64,000 nt of DNA from NCBI GenBank assembly GCA_010093485.1, contig MU001504.1, positions 152,985 to 216,984 of the forward strand, written 5' to 3'. This stretch comes from Karstenula rhodostoma CBS 690.94. Lineage: Eukaryota > Ascomycota > Dothideomycetes > Pleosporales > Didymosphaeriaceae. The position numbers and the translations under genes were made by a program. The notes under the pieces were generated by a model that had not been told where the DNA came from, did no database searches, and saw only the letters and a list, made by a program, of their open reading frames with translations. Of this stretch, positions 1 to 12,037 are shown one piece after another; the stretch's first letter is position 1; every line of letters begins with the position of its first letter.

Positions 1-539
1 TCTTTGTCTTGCCATTCGAGTTGAAGTCTTGTTGAAGGTAATAAATGGTCATGCCTCCAGTCAACGAGCCCAACAACGCATTGGGGTACTGTGGCACACG
101 CTTGTAGGTGCCGTTCCTGGCTTTGAAGTACATCACAGCGGTCCAATAGTTACTGCCAAAGTCAGGAACCACATTTATGCTGCGCTAACCGGTAGCTTGC
201 CTAAAGTCTTCAGAGAAAGAGCAAGTCGTGCAAGTGGCCTTCGCACCAATGTCGCCGCTCATGGTGGCGTTGAAAGCATTGCCTCCCACAATCTACGTTG
301 GGTGTACTATGAGCAGTCGTCTCAGGCATTTCGAAAGCACCGCTAACTTGCCTGGTGCAGGTGAGCCGACGGAATGCTTCCAGGCTGGAACCGTCAGCGG
401 TGTTCCCTTTCTACCAGTGTCGTACAAAGCATACCTCCACAACGGGATCCAGGCGCTGCACTGAGAGCGTCGCGCATCCGAATCGTATGTAAGCCCAAGA
501 GGGTGCCACAAGGGCGAGAGTAAGAGAAAGCCACTTCAT
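1..539 (-). CDS. DUF1996-domain secreted protein (3' end off window)
   Basis: Minus-strand gene whose C-terminal part lies beyond the left edge. The ATG at 539 opens a signal peptide (MKWLSLTLALVAPSWA). The mature start RFGCATLSVQRLDP, then HLHQ/IVGGNAFNATM and SNYWTAVMYFKARNGTYKRV are hallmarks of the fungal DUF1996 family, which is secreted, often with a C-terminal WSC or cellulose-binding domain, and of unknown activity. Exons are 539-435, 384-352, 292-201 and 152 to beyond 1, and phase closes at every junction. The first intron is GT-AG. The second (351-293) and third (200-153) have GC donors (GCAAGT, GCAAGC). The family recognition is firm. Function is unknown. The protein is split over four short exons, so it is invisible as a long open frame. 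Confidence 0.88.
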
Positions 540-2231
540 TACTGAAAGATGTGATCGTGACGCTTTCGATGGGCTCAATCGAACACAACCTAAGATCATT
601 CGACGTGGTGTCCAGTCATGCAGATATACATGCTCCCTTATCTCCAAGATACTGTCCGATCTTTGAAATATGCCGTGCGGGTCGTCGGTAGGACGATGAT
701 AGTCCGTTAAATCGACGCATATCTGCCCAACCAGCGTTCAGATCAGTAAAGTGCGTCGCACTATATTCACGACTTCCCCGCATTTGGTCTTGTTTTATGC
801 GGTTCTTCAACATCCATATGGTTGATGCCTGCGCAGTTCATCTACAGATCCGAAAATGGCCACACGAGCTGCTCTGCCGGCAGTACTGTGATTGCCGAGA
901 GGTAGCGACCAGATAACCGTTGCAGGGCATGTAGCCATTAAGCCTTCGACAAGGATCCTTGGCCTCTGAACTAGAAGCCTTGGTTTCCAGGCCAGAGATT
1001 GGAAACGCGACCGAGTATGTAAGTTTCGCAATTGTAAAGCCGACGATCCAATATGCGGGATGTGTCTTCGGCCACGATCAGCAGAACCATCTGGTCACGA
1101 CAAGCAGATCGTGGGCAAAGGCATTCCCGGCCTTGAAGTAATGCGCATGCCAGTAAGTTTTACGGGTGATCTTCAAACATGTACGTGTCGATGATTACAA
1201 GGTCGATGGCGATGGATGTCGAGGTCGTCGTGAACAGATGAAGGTGCGACATCGAGCTCCCAACAGGCTCTAGTGGCTTGGCGCTACACATCTCCGTGAA
1301 TTGTGGGATGATGCCTTATGGGCGATACCAGCCCGAACACAGTGCATATCCCAGGCCTTCACGCGCTCATCAATCACGAATAGGATACTCCATATCCATC
1401 TCTCTACTCATTCACAGTCGCTATAGCGGGAAGGCTCTGCGAATGTTCACCCAAACTGAGACAGGTGCGCGCAACGTGCAAACCTCCGGAGGTTTCTTGC
1501 CTCATGGTGCACACGATGCTCAGAGGATGTATTCGAACTCTCTAGTGATGATACGGCCTTGCCTGTCATTTCCGACGGCCGTTACCAGTCTTTGACGTGC
1601 CATAACAGGGCAGCATCCCTTCCCAAAGTCGAGGCGCGATTCCAGAAGCCGGTATCCCACGCACCTGCGGATCATCGCCGCGCGAAGTCTTCCCTACCCT
1701 CGAGTCTCTTTCCGAGTGTTCTCCACAACCAAGAGAGTGTAAACCGCGATATCTTCATTTCCAGGCCCTCTCAAAATCAATCGTTGAAACAACTTTCACG
1801 AACTACTAGAGCACCAAGTGTTGATGAGCGGCTCTCATTCTTCCCTTTGAGGCAGATGGCAGGATTCCAGTCTAACATTATGGCAGGTAGTGCCAAAAGT
1901 ACATAAAAAAGCCGCTTTTCGACGCATGTGATATTCACATACCCACGAATGTCCATTATTGCAGCCGCGCAAACGATGCGATCGTTCAAGCTTATTCACG
2001 GCTCTATAGGACCCGGCGCGAACATCACAGTCGACACCTCATTGCTAGGGCCATTGGTTCTTCGGCGCCCGCGCGTGCAGTCCTGGAGTGCAATGTTGTG
2101 GCCCTTGCGCGCGCCTGCCTTCACTTCGCACTCGAAGCTCAACCCTCACCTCTCACTTTTTGCCCACTATATAGTTCGCTCTCGAACAACATATTCCATC
2201 AAACAAGATCACCGACCCTCAGCTTGGTGTC
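540..2231. other. Intergenic stretch, no gene recognised
   Basis: No reading frame here resembles a known fungal family and no set of exons closes in phase. Short open frames of 60-115 codons exist on both strands but lack plausible starts, splice sites or composition. Parts (about 960-1140) have protein-like stretches that I could not assign, so an old gene relic is possible. Confidence 0.4.
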
Positions 2232-2344
2232 TGCTGAGTGGCCTATTAGGCCGTCAATCTGAATTCAGGTTGTCTGCAATCCCTGGGTTAACCATCTCTT
2301 ACCAGGCCAACCTGAGGGCGTGTGTTCGATTCCCACTATCAGCA
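2232..2344 (+). pseudogene. tRNA-Leu-like relic
   Basis: The 3' half reads GTGTGTTCGATTCCCAC followed by TATCAGCA, very close to the T-arm and acceptor end of a fungal tRNA-Leu (expected GTGGGTTCGAATCCCAC). The 5' end TGCTGA pairs with the 3' TCAGCA over six bases. Against a working gene: the 5' segment runs straight from GCTGA into GTGG, as if about seven bases of the acceptor/D-arm were lost; the T-stem carries a mismatch; and the anticodon region (around TTCAG, with a possible intron) does not fold cleanly. It is best read as a decayed tRNA-Leu gene or a tRNA-derived short repeat. The T-arm match is seen directly. The leucine identity is inference. Confidence 0.4.
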
Positions 2345-2399
2345 AATCGCTATCAAAGTGCTATTAGCATGGGCGGTTTCTGAGCGGGCTCGGCGGTAG

Positions 2400-3900
2400 T
2401 CGGACCGTTTCTTTTGCAATTTTTTTGTGGAGGGAGGGCTGCATGCAGTGCTTCTAAAATTTGTCCGCAACGCGACGGGGCTTGTATACATTAACTTCTC
2501 CCATTTAGTAACGTCGCTAAAGAATTGCCATGTCTAATACCTTTTCGCCACATGTTTCGCAACTGTAGTGGCAATCTGGCAAATTAATGCGCTATTCGCA
2601 GGAAAAACAATATTGGAATCAACATCGAGAAGGCGGCCGCATGTATCGCATTGGAAGCAACCTAGATGCTAACAGTTATTACCTGGTGTTGCTTAGTTGC
2701 TAGGAACATAATATTCATGGTGGTCTACTTACCTAGTTCGAGGACGTGCTTTTCCCGAAGGTTAGGTTACAACCTTTACAAGGAAAAAATCACTATCCTC
2801 AAGTAGTCACCCGTGAAGTGTGGACTTAGTTATTTTCAGAAAATATATATATGAATATATTAGATAGTAAGGTATCGTTAGCGAACGGGTCCATTTCCGA
2901 TTCAGTAGCCTTTTCAGATAATGTACTATCTTCAGCTATGTATACCGAGTCGTTCAGACGCCCTATCAAAAGCTTAAAAATCAGAATATTTACAATAGGT
3001 AATTACACTAGAGCAATTTCTAGCTCTAGTGCTTTTCTTCTTAGTTAAAGGGGTGAGCCTATCGTCCGGATAATCTCCTGCGTTACCAGACATATACTAG
3101 CAAGGCCTAATAACGACAAGCTTAACTCTTTATCGTGTGCGATGTTTTCGTCATCATCTTCAGAGCTACCAGTCTCTACAATAACCCAAGCGCGCGCGTT
3201 CCGGTTAATATATTATCCGCAAGCTCTATTTGGCCGAACTGGTATTGTTCCGAAGGAGTCCGGGACATCATCGAGATGTAGTGGTAGAGTAATGATAAAC
3301 ATCACTGAGATGTCTACTAGAAAAAGGCCTAGCTAATATCATGACTAGGCCTTTTGTAAAATTTTAGGATCAAAGACCAGCCACGCTGCACACCACCGGC
3401 TAAATCTTCTACTTTCTCTCTTTGAATATATAACCTTCTCACTCTTTTTTTTTATGGACGCCCTACCGTACGCACGCTGCGCATATACTCGGTAAGTCGA
3501 ATTAAATTTTCTCTCGGGATAAAACGTGTATGAAAATGGATTGTATATTGCAGGAAAGAACTATTCCACACAGTATATAAGTCTGCTGTTCTGTATCCAG
3601 ATCTTATACACAGTTCTGCACATAGAGTGATCTGAAAGAATATAACTTTTCCTCGGTTCTCGGGGCCATGAACCGACCGTTTCATGATTCTGGAAGTGTT
3701 CGTGAGCAGACGGCCAAGAACAGAAATAGAACAAGGCATGTAATGCTTTGATCTTCCCACCTCCAACACGACCACAAGTTAACTAAAACGGCTTCGGTTT
3801 CAAGTGTTTCTGAACGAACGGTGTCGAGAGCAGGACACCACGGAAAGGGATAGGTATATTGGTCTCTTATGCTATGTGCGTCGTCTACTTCCAATCTGAT
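2400..3900. repeat. AT-rich degenerate block, probable decayed transposon DNA
   Basis: Base composition drops sharply compared with the flanks, with runs such as TATATATATGAATATATTAG near 2846. Frames on both strands are short and broken. Minus-strand fragments around 2850-3330 look protein-like but are interrupted by stops, which is what repeat-induced point mutation leaves of a transposon. No terminal repeats or transposase motifs could be identified, so the element class is unknown. Confidence 0.4.
3322..3355. repeat. 11-bp perfect inverted repeat (hairpin)
   Basis: AAAAGGCCTAG (3322-3332) and CTAGGCCTTTT (3345-3355) are exact reverse complements separated by 12 bases. The hairpin sits at the right edge of the AT-rich block. 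It could be an end structure of a decayed element. No adjacent gene needs a terminator here. Confidence 0.6.
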
Positions 3901-6510
3901 ACAGTCAAAACTGGCCTACTGTAGAGGGTAGAACATGTTGCGGGTTTCTTCCATCTCTGGGTCTGTCTGGCAAAAACCACAGCTCAAGATGGATTGATTT
4001 TCGCATGTGTTCTTAGCCGAGCAGGGTGTAAACAGAACATGTCGGCCAAGTCGAACCCTTAGGAGTCTGAATGGTTCGCAGCAGTGACGCCTCCGAGTTG
4101 TACATCCGTCTCTCGCCTGTCGTAAATACCGGCGCCGATCGTCCGCCCACTGTCAACAGGCGCGGCGTCGGAGTACGGAAATTGTGGCTGGGCGGGTGTG
4201 ACTGGTGCGTTTTGTGCTTTCGCCCGAAAGGGTAGTGGGTAGTATCTGCCCTTGACACAGCAAATAGGTGGGAGGTTTTTACTTAGGCTTTTACGCTGTG
4301 GATTGTTCGTTATAGAGTGAGAGTGATGGATGGTGGTTTGATACCGTCTTGTCCGGCGGGTGCGGATGGGGGCAAAAACGACTCTTCGGGATATCTGGGG
4401 TGTGGGAGAGTATGCTGTGATGATGTTCTGATTGTTGACACGAACCATGAGGTGGTGTCAAAGTAATAGGCAAAACAATAGACTGCCGCACAGAAGCAAC
4501 ACAAAAAAATGAAGCGCGTGCTGGGATGTTGTGCAAGAATGTAAATGTATATGGGGTGCGAATCTACAGGAGGTGCAGTCCCAGGAGCAGCGTTGTTTGT
4601 CAATTGCCTACCACGCCGTTGTCTTCTATCGAGATCACGACGATCAAGCGCGTGCAAGCAGATCAAATTCGCGCGAATCCCACATCCGATTTTCGATCGC
4701 GTGAAGAGACCTGCTATTAATATATGGCTTGTGAGGAGTGTCGTTCGCACGTGTGGGCGGTCCACAATGCGCAGACCCACAACGGACTTCGCGTACCACA
4801 AACGGCCCCATTATGCACTGCAATCTGATCATATGAGCGCTTGCTGTCCTCAGCGCCATCCCACAGTAACTTTTTCGCGCTGAGTGCGCAGCGCAGCTAT
4901 GCCGGCGCTCCGAAGCCTGCGCGCGCGACGGAGCGCGAGGGAGGGGGATCAAACAAACTATATGCTGTCCGCGAGGCGGTGCTACTACAGTTATGCATGC
5001 GCTGGACCCGCGGAAGTGTTTGAAAGTGAGATGTTTGGGAACAGGTGTTTGGTCGGCTGTCGCAGGTTTAAGGTTGCTGCACTGTGCCTTGTGGGTGCGT
5101 CGGGCGTAGGTATGGTGCTGACGCTGCAGCCGTGGAGTGTGCACACATCGTACGCCCCATCGGCGCAGACCTAGCTTGAGCTTGATTTCGCCTTGGTCTG
5201 TAAATCGAATGCGGCTGCGACCTGTCTTGCCTTCCTTTTTATATCTATACTTTGCGAGCGGGAAAACTGAGATACTGCATCCCTTCTGGCGTCGATGGCG
5301 CACAGGCCCCTGCGGACTCGACTTCCACTTACCAAGAGACACGGCTCGTATACTTAGCACGAGACTCATCAGCCTCGACGCTACGCTTCAGCAGTCCGTG
5401 AAGGCCTTGCGCAGATGCTCGATGGGGGGAATAGGGCGCGGATTAGTCAAGCTGCCGGGTGTTGCGGGAGGTCCGGAGGGCAGCCTGCGCAGGGGTTGCT
5501 GGGTCGTGAAGTCCGGATGGGAGATGAAGGGTGGTACAGCCGCAGGCGGTTGGCCGCAGAGACGGTCGCTGTGGGATATTGTCGTGATGAGAGCGTGGTG
5601 TTGTGTATTTTGATTGGGGGTTGTGAGATTATATGAGTTGGGCAGCGCGTACTGCTGTGAGAAAATGTGGGAGGGAGGGTTGAAGGGAAATGCTGGCGCG
5701 CTAGATACGTTTCATGTGTACAGCGTTACGGCACTTCGCCACATTCGTGCGATAGCATACAGGTAACATACGGCTAGTGGCTCCAGAACAGCGTCGGTCT
5801 TGCTGACGAGGGTTAATTACACCGGATAAGAACACTGGCCTGCGCCTCCGACCGCGCTCCACCAATTGACCCCCGATGCGACCTTGACATCCCCTGCCGT
5901 CTGTATGTCCGGCAGATTTCCCCAGGGATCCCACTGTCTCGCCTAGGATGCCTCTCAGCGTTCCTGTCCTCGTTTCACGCAGCCACCCCTCACACCCGGC
6001 CTGAGCCCTGCTCAATGTCCTTGAAACAGACACCTCTTGCCCTCCACATCCGCGGCATCATCGGCCTGCCTTAGAGAGCTATCCGCTCCGGGATCCCGTG
6101 CATCTCAGTGGCTCATGCGTATTACCTGAATATCTTTAGGACAGTACGGTAATGAGGGTGGATCTTAGGATCTGCCACCTACCCTTGCGGGTAGATGGCT
6201 AGAGTCCGTAGGCGAGACAATGTTTGAACGAACGATGGACATCAGCCACGAGCGGCTCCACCGCCTTGTTTGGAAACAGGGCCCTTGATGGCGACTCTGG
6301 AGAGTCCGTTTGGACGGCGGGCCTTGGACGCTATATGTATACGCGGGCCACGCACATGCTCGCTCTCCGTCTTTTTAGTAGAGAGTATCGAGTACTGCAG
6401 TAGCACGTTTGCTTCGCTTCTTCATTCATTCTTTTTCTTTCATCCATTCCTTTGCTTTGCGTCTTTGACGCTCGTCACTCATTTTCAACAGCTTCGAAAT
6501 CATCTTGACG
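3901..6510. other. Intergenic stretch, no gene recognised
   Basis: Moderate-GC DNA with overlapping open frames up to 241 codons (for example minus strand 4644-5369). Their composition is rich in Arg, Ser, His and Cys and typical of chance frames in GC-rich sequence. No family, signal peptide or phase-consistent exon chain was found. The last ~250 bp should hold the promoter of the GH16 gene. A CTATATGTATAC stretch lies near 6331, about 180 bp before its ATG. Confidence 0.4.
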
Positions 6511-8427
6511 ATGCATTTCTCTACAATCGTTTCTACGGTGGCGTTTGCCGCTCCGGCACTAGCTGGCTATGTGCTTCAGGATGACTACATGACCGACTTT
6601 TACGGGCATTTCAACTTCTTCGACCAGGGGGATCCGACTCACGGGTTCGTCAAGTATGTGAATGAGGAGACTGCGCGCTCGTCGGGTTTGATCGATGCCT
6701 CGGGACCACCGGTGCCAGTCAAGTGGGGTGTGGACACCGTCAACAAGGACCCGGAGGGTAGGGCGAGTGTCAGGCTGGAGAGTAAGACGGCGTACAACAA
6801 GGGTCTCGTGGTGATTGACCTCGAGCACATGCCTTTCGGCTGTGGTACATGGCCTGCGTAAGTTTCCAACAGATACAGTGGTTTCTAGGGACTGACACAA
6901 TGCAGCTTCTGGATGTTCGGACCAAACTGGCCGTACCAGGGTGAAATCGACATCCTCGAAGGTGTACACGAGCAGGACGCCAACGCCCTCACGCTCCATA
7001 CGAGCACGGGCTGCGCTGTAGGCTCCGACACAAGCCTCTTCTCCGGCTCTGTCGAAACCCAGAACTGTGACGTCAAGGGTGAAGGCCAGCCCGACAACGC
7101 CGGCTGCTCTATCAAGTCTCACGACAACAAGTCGTATGGTGCTGGTCTTAACGACAACGGCGGCGGTGTCTATGCTACAGAGTGGACTAGTGATGCCATC
7201 AGCATCTGGTTCTTCCCTCGCGACTCTGTTCCCGAGGGCGTCACCGGCGACAACCCCGACCCAAGCTCCTGGGGCACTCCCACCGCTAAGTGGGTCAAGG
7301 AATCGTGCGACATCGACGGCATCTTCAAGGATTTGAGCATCATCTTCGACACCACCTTCTGCGGTGACTGGGCTGGCAACACGTGGTCCTCCAGCTCGTG
7401 CGCCTCAAAGGCCCCGACTTGCAACGACTACGTCCGGGACAACCCGGATGCCTTCACCAACGCTTTCTGGACCGTCAACGCCCTCAAGATCTACCAGCAA
7501 GGCGATGCCCCCGCCCAGGAGGAACCTGCTCCCATTGAGTCCGGCGCCCCCGTCGAACAGCCATCCGCTACCGATGCGCCCGTCGAGCAGCCGTCCGCCA
7601 CCGATGCGCCCATCGATGTCCCCGTCTCATCTGAAGCACCTCTCGAAGAACAGCCCGTCGCGACCGATGCCCCCATCGAGTCAGCCCCCGCCTCCGAGCC
7701 CACCGGCCCCATCGACTCATCCCCCCCAATCATCGAGCAGAGCACCACCGCCGACATCCCCCTCGCGACGGGCGCCCCCGTCCAGCAGAACCCCGACGGC
7801 ACGCTGAACATCCCCCTCAGCCCATGGGGTTCCAACGGCGAAGGCGGCGGCCACGAAGGCGCAGAGGACGCTCCCTCCGCCGAGACGGAGCCTGAAGCAC
7901 CTCTCTCTCTGCCCGCCGCCGACGCGCCCGCACCCACCCCCACCCCCGCCCCCGGAAACGGCGGCTTCAACTGGCCCGGCGCACCCCAGGGCACCGGCGC
8001 TTCCTCGTCCGCGCTCGCCCCCGCGCCCTCCTTCCCCGCAGGCAACCAGACGGGCTACCCAGTCCAGCCCACGGGCACCGGCGCCCTCTCCTCCATCGAC
8101 TGGGCGACAGTCCCTGTGTTCTCGACGAGCATCCCTACCGAGCTCGCCTCGGCGACGGGCGACATCGCCGAGGTCTGGGAGACCATCTACACGACGCAGG
8201 TGGTGACGGTGCCGGGCGTTGGGCCCGCGCCGACGGAGGCACCCGCGGGTGGCGACAGCGACAGCGACGGCTCGGAGCCGATTGCGACGGTGCAGCAGAC
8301 GAGTTATCAGACGGTCATGGTGACGGTGGATGCGGGTGGTGCGCAGGCTAGTGCGCCGGCGGTGGCGCGGATGGCGCGCCGCGAGAGGGCGGTCAGGAGG
8401 AGGATGGTGAAGCATAACCGGGTGTAA
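6511..8427 (+). CDS. GH16 endo-1,3(4)-beta-glucanase, secreted, Pro/Ser/Ala-rich tail
   Basis: Glycoside hydrolase family 16 laminarinase-type enzyme acting on beta-1,3/1,4-glucans at the cell wall or outside the cell. Exons 6511-6857 and 6906-8427 join in phase (GTAAGT donor) to give 622 aa. The signal peptide is about residues 1-18 (MHFSTIVSTVAFAAPALA). The catalytic signature GEIDILEG (the two Glu are nucleophile and acid/base) lies just after the intron, inside the typical context FWMFGPNWPYQ. The catalytic domain ends near residue 310. A ~300-residue low-complexity tail follows, rich in Pro, Ala, Ser and Thr, with imperfect repeats of the form EQPSATDAPV. Related fungal enzymes are often GPI-anchored, but here the end is basic (RRRMVKHNRV) with no hydrophobic anchor, so a missed 3' intron is possible. 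The ATG at 6511 is chosen because it opens the signal peptide. Confidence 0.93.
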
Positions 8428-9560
8428 GAGGGTTTAGGTGGGAGAGAGTGTTTCGCTTCGCTGATACCCATTTGTTGTATATACTTCTCTGCGCAGCTTT
8501 TTGTATGACCTTGGCGCGAGCTAAAGTGGAGATCCTGAACGAGGGAATATTCGGTTTTGATAGAATTGCATAAAGAGAAGTCACATTTTGATACTTATAA
8601 TCCGTGCTAAGGACCGTGTACTTCACAAATCTCGATTGTTGACTCTTCGCGCACTTTTGCAAGCCGCGGCAAAACGCACTACATGAACTCGGCGGGATGC
8701 CAAAACACAAAGATTCCAAACAGCTCAAAGGTCATGCTCTCACGAATTTATTCCCCTCACTGTTACCCTTTCACCGGTCTAGCATTATAGGTTTCCCCTG
8801 GTGCACTCCCTTACTTGCAAGACGTGCACGGAGAGAATTGCAACATAGTACAACTAATCCACCTACTCCTTCCACTTTCATCTAGCCCTTCATATTCCTG
8901 TTCTATACACAATGAACAGGCCTCCCCTTCCCCGCCCTACCTCCACCCGCCATTCCGACGGACCCCGCAACATGTTCGCATTCTCGCCACTACCTGAGCA
9001 TCGTGCAGTAAGTCTCACACTCGCCTCCTTCGATAGCGTCCTCACTCGAGAGAATCAGACAATTGGTAGACAGCTTCCATTCGATATTCACCAAGCGCAT
9101 TACCCAGGAAATAAGTTCTCTTCAACAAGCATGTAATCCCATCTATTTCGTGACAGTGCATTAATCCGTGGGAGCCTGCGAGGAGAGAAGAGAGGCATCA
9201 TTGCTTCATCGTGACATCGTGTAGGATATGGAGTGGCACGCCTTCGTCTGAGGTGGCTATGTTGTTTCAACGTATATATCCTGTGTGAGGTTTGAGCGAC
9301 AGAATGTACAGTGTAGGATCTCGACCGACGCATTGTGGTTGTAGAGGTCGATCGTCAGACCATGTGAACGTTGTGTTTTCGAACGAATGTAGGCATGACG
9401 GTCGATCGGTTGGTGATGGAGACGTTAGGTGGTGCGGAAGTATGCCTGATTACGAGTGCTCGTTTGCACAATGGCAGCGACACAGAAAGGGCGAGGTGTG
9501 ATGTTCTACGGTGTCGGCTGACCGATGGATGAGGCTGATGTCGCGCTACCCTGGCCACTG
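8428..9560. other. Intergenic stretch between convergent genes
   Basis: Lies between the 3' ends of the GH16 gene and the regulator gene. Apart from the dispersed repeat copy at 8633-8726, nothing recognisable was found. Open frames are under 80 codons. Confidence 0.4.
8633..8726 (+). repeat. Dispersed ~90-bp repeat, copy 1
   Basis: Begins CGATTGTTGACTCTTCGCG, contains GCCGCGGCAAAACG and GATGCCAAAACACAAAG, and ends CAAACAGCTC. It matches copy 2 (15554-15629) and, on the other strand, copy 3 (20999-21090). Copies 1 and 3 also share the right-hand part AAAACACAAAGA...CAAACAGCTC. No open frame and no terminal inverted repeats are evident, so it may be a SINE- or MITE-like element or a solo fragment of a larger repeat. 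Confidence 0.7.
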
Positions 9561-12037
9561 CTACCTCAAATCGACTCTATCAATTACCCGGTATAGCCAT
9601 CCTCTTGAACAGAAACGCCGCTCGTGGATTGTCGCGCTATCGTATATAAAACGGGCTGTTGTGGGAGAAGACCTGGAACGCCAAGCGTCAGCAACCATCA
9701 GCAAGCACTGAGTAATTCCGTGAAAGCGTAGTACGAAGCGCACTTACAAAGCCATTTCCCGAGTCAAAAAGCCCATTGCTTCCGTCAACTGGAGAAGCCA
9801 TGAATCCTCCAGGCGAAAACATCGTCTCAGCGGCGGGACTCGTCAACGTAGACCAGTCCACGTTCTGCCAGTCCGTGAAGTCTGGCGAGTTTACCTTGCC
9901 CTGCAGCGGCCCAACGGTGCCGGTGTCGAAGGAGGGCTCGAGCCTATCGTCCCAACTCATGTATAAGTAAAGGCACGAATCGGTAAGAAGTTTCGGTCCT
10001 CTAACCTGAGATTAACGGCATGCTCCCACAGATGGCCCACAGCTTTATCGAGCTTGAAGCTGACCCAACCACAAAGTCGCAGTCGATCGAGTAGCGCTTC
10101 TGCGCTTGGGATTTCGAACTCTGCGCACGCCAAAGATACCTGATACACGAACCACGGATGCCGCGCCGAACCTTCTGCTGATATGGCACCGATGGCCAAG
10201 ATCCAGAGGAGGAGGTCGGGACACAGCCGCCAATTGGTGCAGCTTGTGGCACTGAGCGCTTTTTCGAGCCGGTCGCTCGCTTGAAAGTGAAGCATGTGGA
10301 CGTGGTTGGGGCCGTTGAAGGCCTCGGTCACTCGAATGGTAAAGATCAAGAGCGCGACACAGAGAGCACCCTCGAGTGGACAGACCATGTGCTCCCTATC
10401 GCGCAGCCACTGCAGAAGCATACACTCTAGAACGCAGGAGAAATTCTGCATGCCCAGCGGATCAAGTGGACTGTTCGCGTCACCAAACCATGCATTAAGG
10501 TCAGCAATCAAGATTAACGCAGACTCGACTAGGGTAGTCAGGGACTCCTGAACTTGGACAATTGCACAGCATTCGAGTAGGTGTCGACATATATGCGGCT
10601 GGTAGCCAGGAGGATGGCGCATATTGCGTGCTGCGCTGAGGAGGTCGGTCGTAGGAAGGTACGGCGTATCAAAGGATGCGACCGCGTGTGCCGTCGCATG
10701 CCTAGGCTCAGTAAGCAGATGCTAAGCGTGTTTGGGCTGGCTTGGACAGATGCAGACAAATATGGCATCCTCGCGCGTGATGATTTTAAGCAGCGTACGG
10801 TCCACTGGATGCAATGATTCATCACAGCGCTAAAATGCTATTCCTCGTTATGCATCGCATCGGAGGCAGACCACATACCATAGTATAAAGGCTTGCAAGA
10901 TCCGGTTGGACTCCATCGCCATAAGCCCCCCTCGTAATTCCACCATCTTGAGAAGCCCGTGGAGATGTATTGCGCGCTGATCAGGGTTGTCGCCGTCTGG
11001 TCGAAGGTGCCCAAAAAATGGAGAGGCGAGCGTTTCTTCAACACTTAGCAAGTTGAACACCGCACCGATGTTTGCGTCGGAGATGCCCGCGGCTAGATCC
11101 GGATTGTCCAGAGAAGTGTTTACGGACGCTATTGCATGCGCTCTGTGATACAAGACGGTTTCAAGACGCCCTCTTCCGACTACATGCCGGTGAAGCGCAA
11201 TCGTACTGAGCAAGCTATGCATGAACCCTTGGTTGCTCATAGCTGTGCCAAACCAATGCGATCTCATCAAATGCGAGGTGTTCCGAATGTCGACCGCAAT
11301 GATTCCTGGAGCCATCTCGGTGACGACTGGGAGGCGACGTTAGCATTTGCCACAGATTTGGACAGTCTTGCTGTATGCTGGAAGCGCACTCCAATGGGGA
11401 GCATTTATATGGTGCTACAAATCTGTGGAGAATACATTTGCGGGAATAGTTTTCAGTGCCCAGCTAGGATTGCGTTCAGGAACCACCGAAAGCAGATACA
11501 GAGACGAGACTCACAATGTTCCAGTAATACCGACACATCCCCGTTCATGTCCACTGGCATGGTTCCGAAGGGATCAAATAGGCTGTTGTCAGGCTCCTCG
11601 TTTGGCGCCGGTGGCTGGAAGAGCATGCACCTTGGGCATAGATGTTGTCCAGGCCGACAGAGTAGAACCTGGCACTCAGAACACAGTTCTTGCTTGACTA
11701 CCAGAAGGTTACTCGGATCGAACAGTGGGAAGAATTCCGTTCCAGGAAACGCGATAGGTGGGCTTGGGGTTGAAGTTATCGGAGTGGTTGACAGATCGGG
11801 CGTACCAGTCGTTGTAGGACTTGCGTTCTCGGGGCTTTTCCTCTGCCTTGCTGCGTATTTACTTGTGGACCATTGGCGTTCCTTTCGAACTTTTCGCATA
11901 ACAAAAGCGCGAGCATTTCGGCGCCCTTGTTGTGAGCTTTTGGCTTTTGCTGAGTCCACGAAGAGAAACTCCTGTTGGACGGCGGCCACGGGCGGAGAAC
12001 CCCGCTGCGCCGTGGCGGGCTCCCGCTGGCTCGCCAT
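9561..12037 (-). CDS. Fungal-specific transcription factor (Fungal_trans_2 type)
   Basis: Probable nuclear regulator of the large fungal family with a Fungal_trans_2 middle region. Five exons close in phase: 12037-11515, 11326-10879, 10701-10006, 9955-9748 and 9707-9561 (673 aa). The N-terminus has the family motif FLFVDSAKAKS...RAFVMRKVRKE, a basic stretch, then linker. After the first intron come HFVTEMAPGI and LLSTIALH, then WHATAHAVASFDTPYLP, all typical of the helical regulatory domain. No Zn2Cys6 cluster is visible. A Cys-rich patch (CSECQVLLC...CPRC) sits near residue 155. The third intron has an unusual donor (GTTAGA), so the end could instead be the in-frame stop at 9957, and the last exon is uncertain. 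The target genes are unknown. Confidence 0.75.

Noticed and set aside
4644..5369. 241-codon minus-strand open frame
   Set aside because: Overlaps other long frames on both strands, has chance-like composition, and no domain or intron structure.
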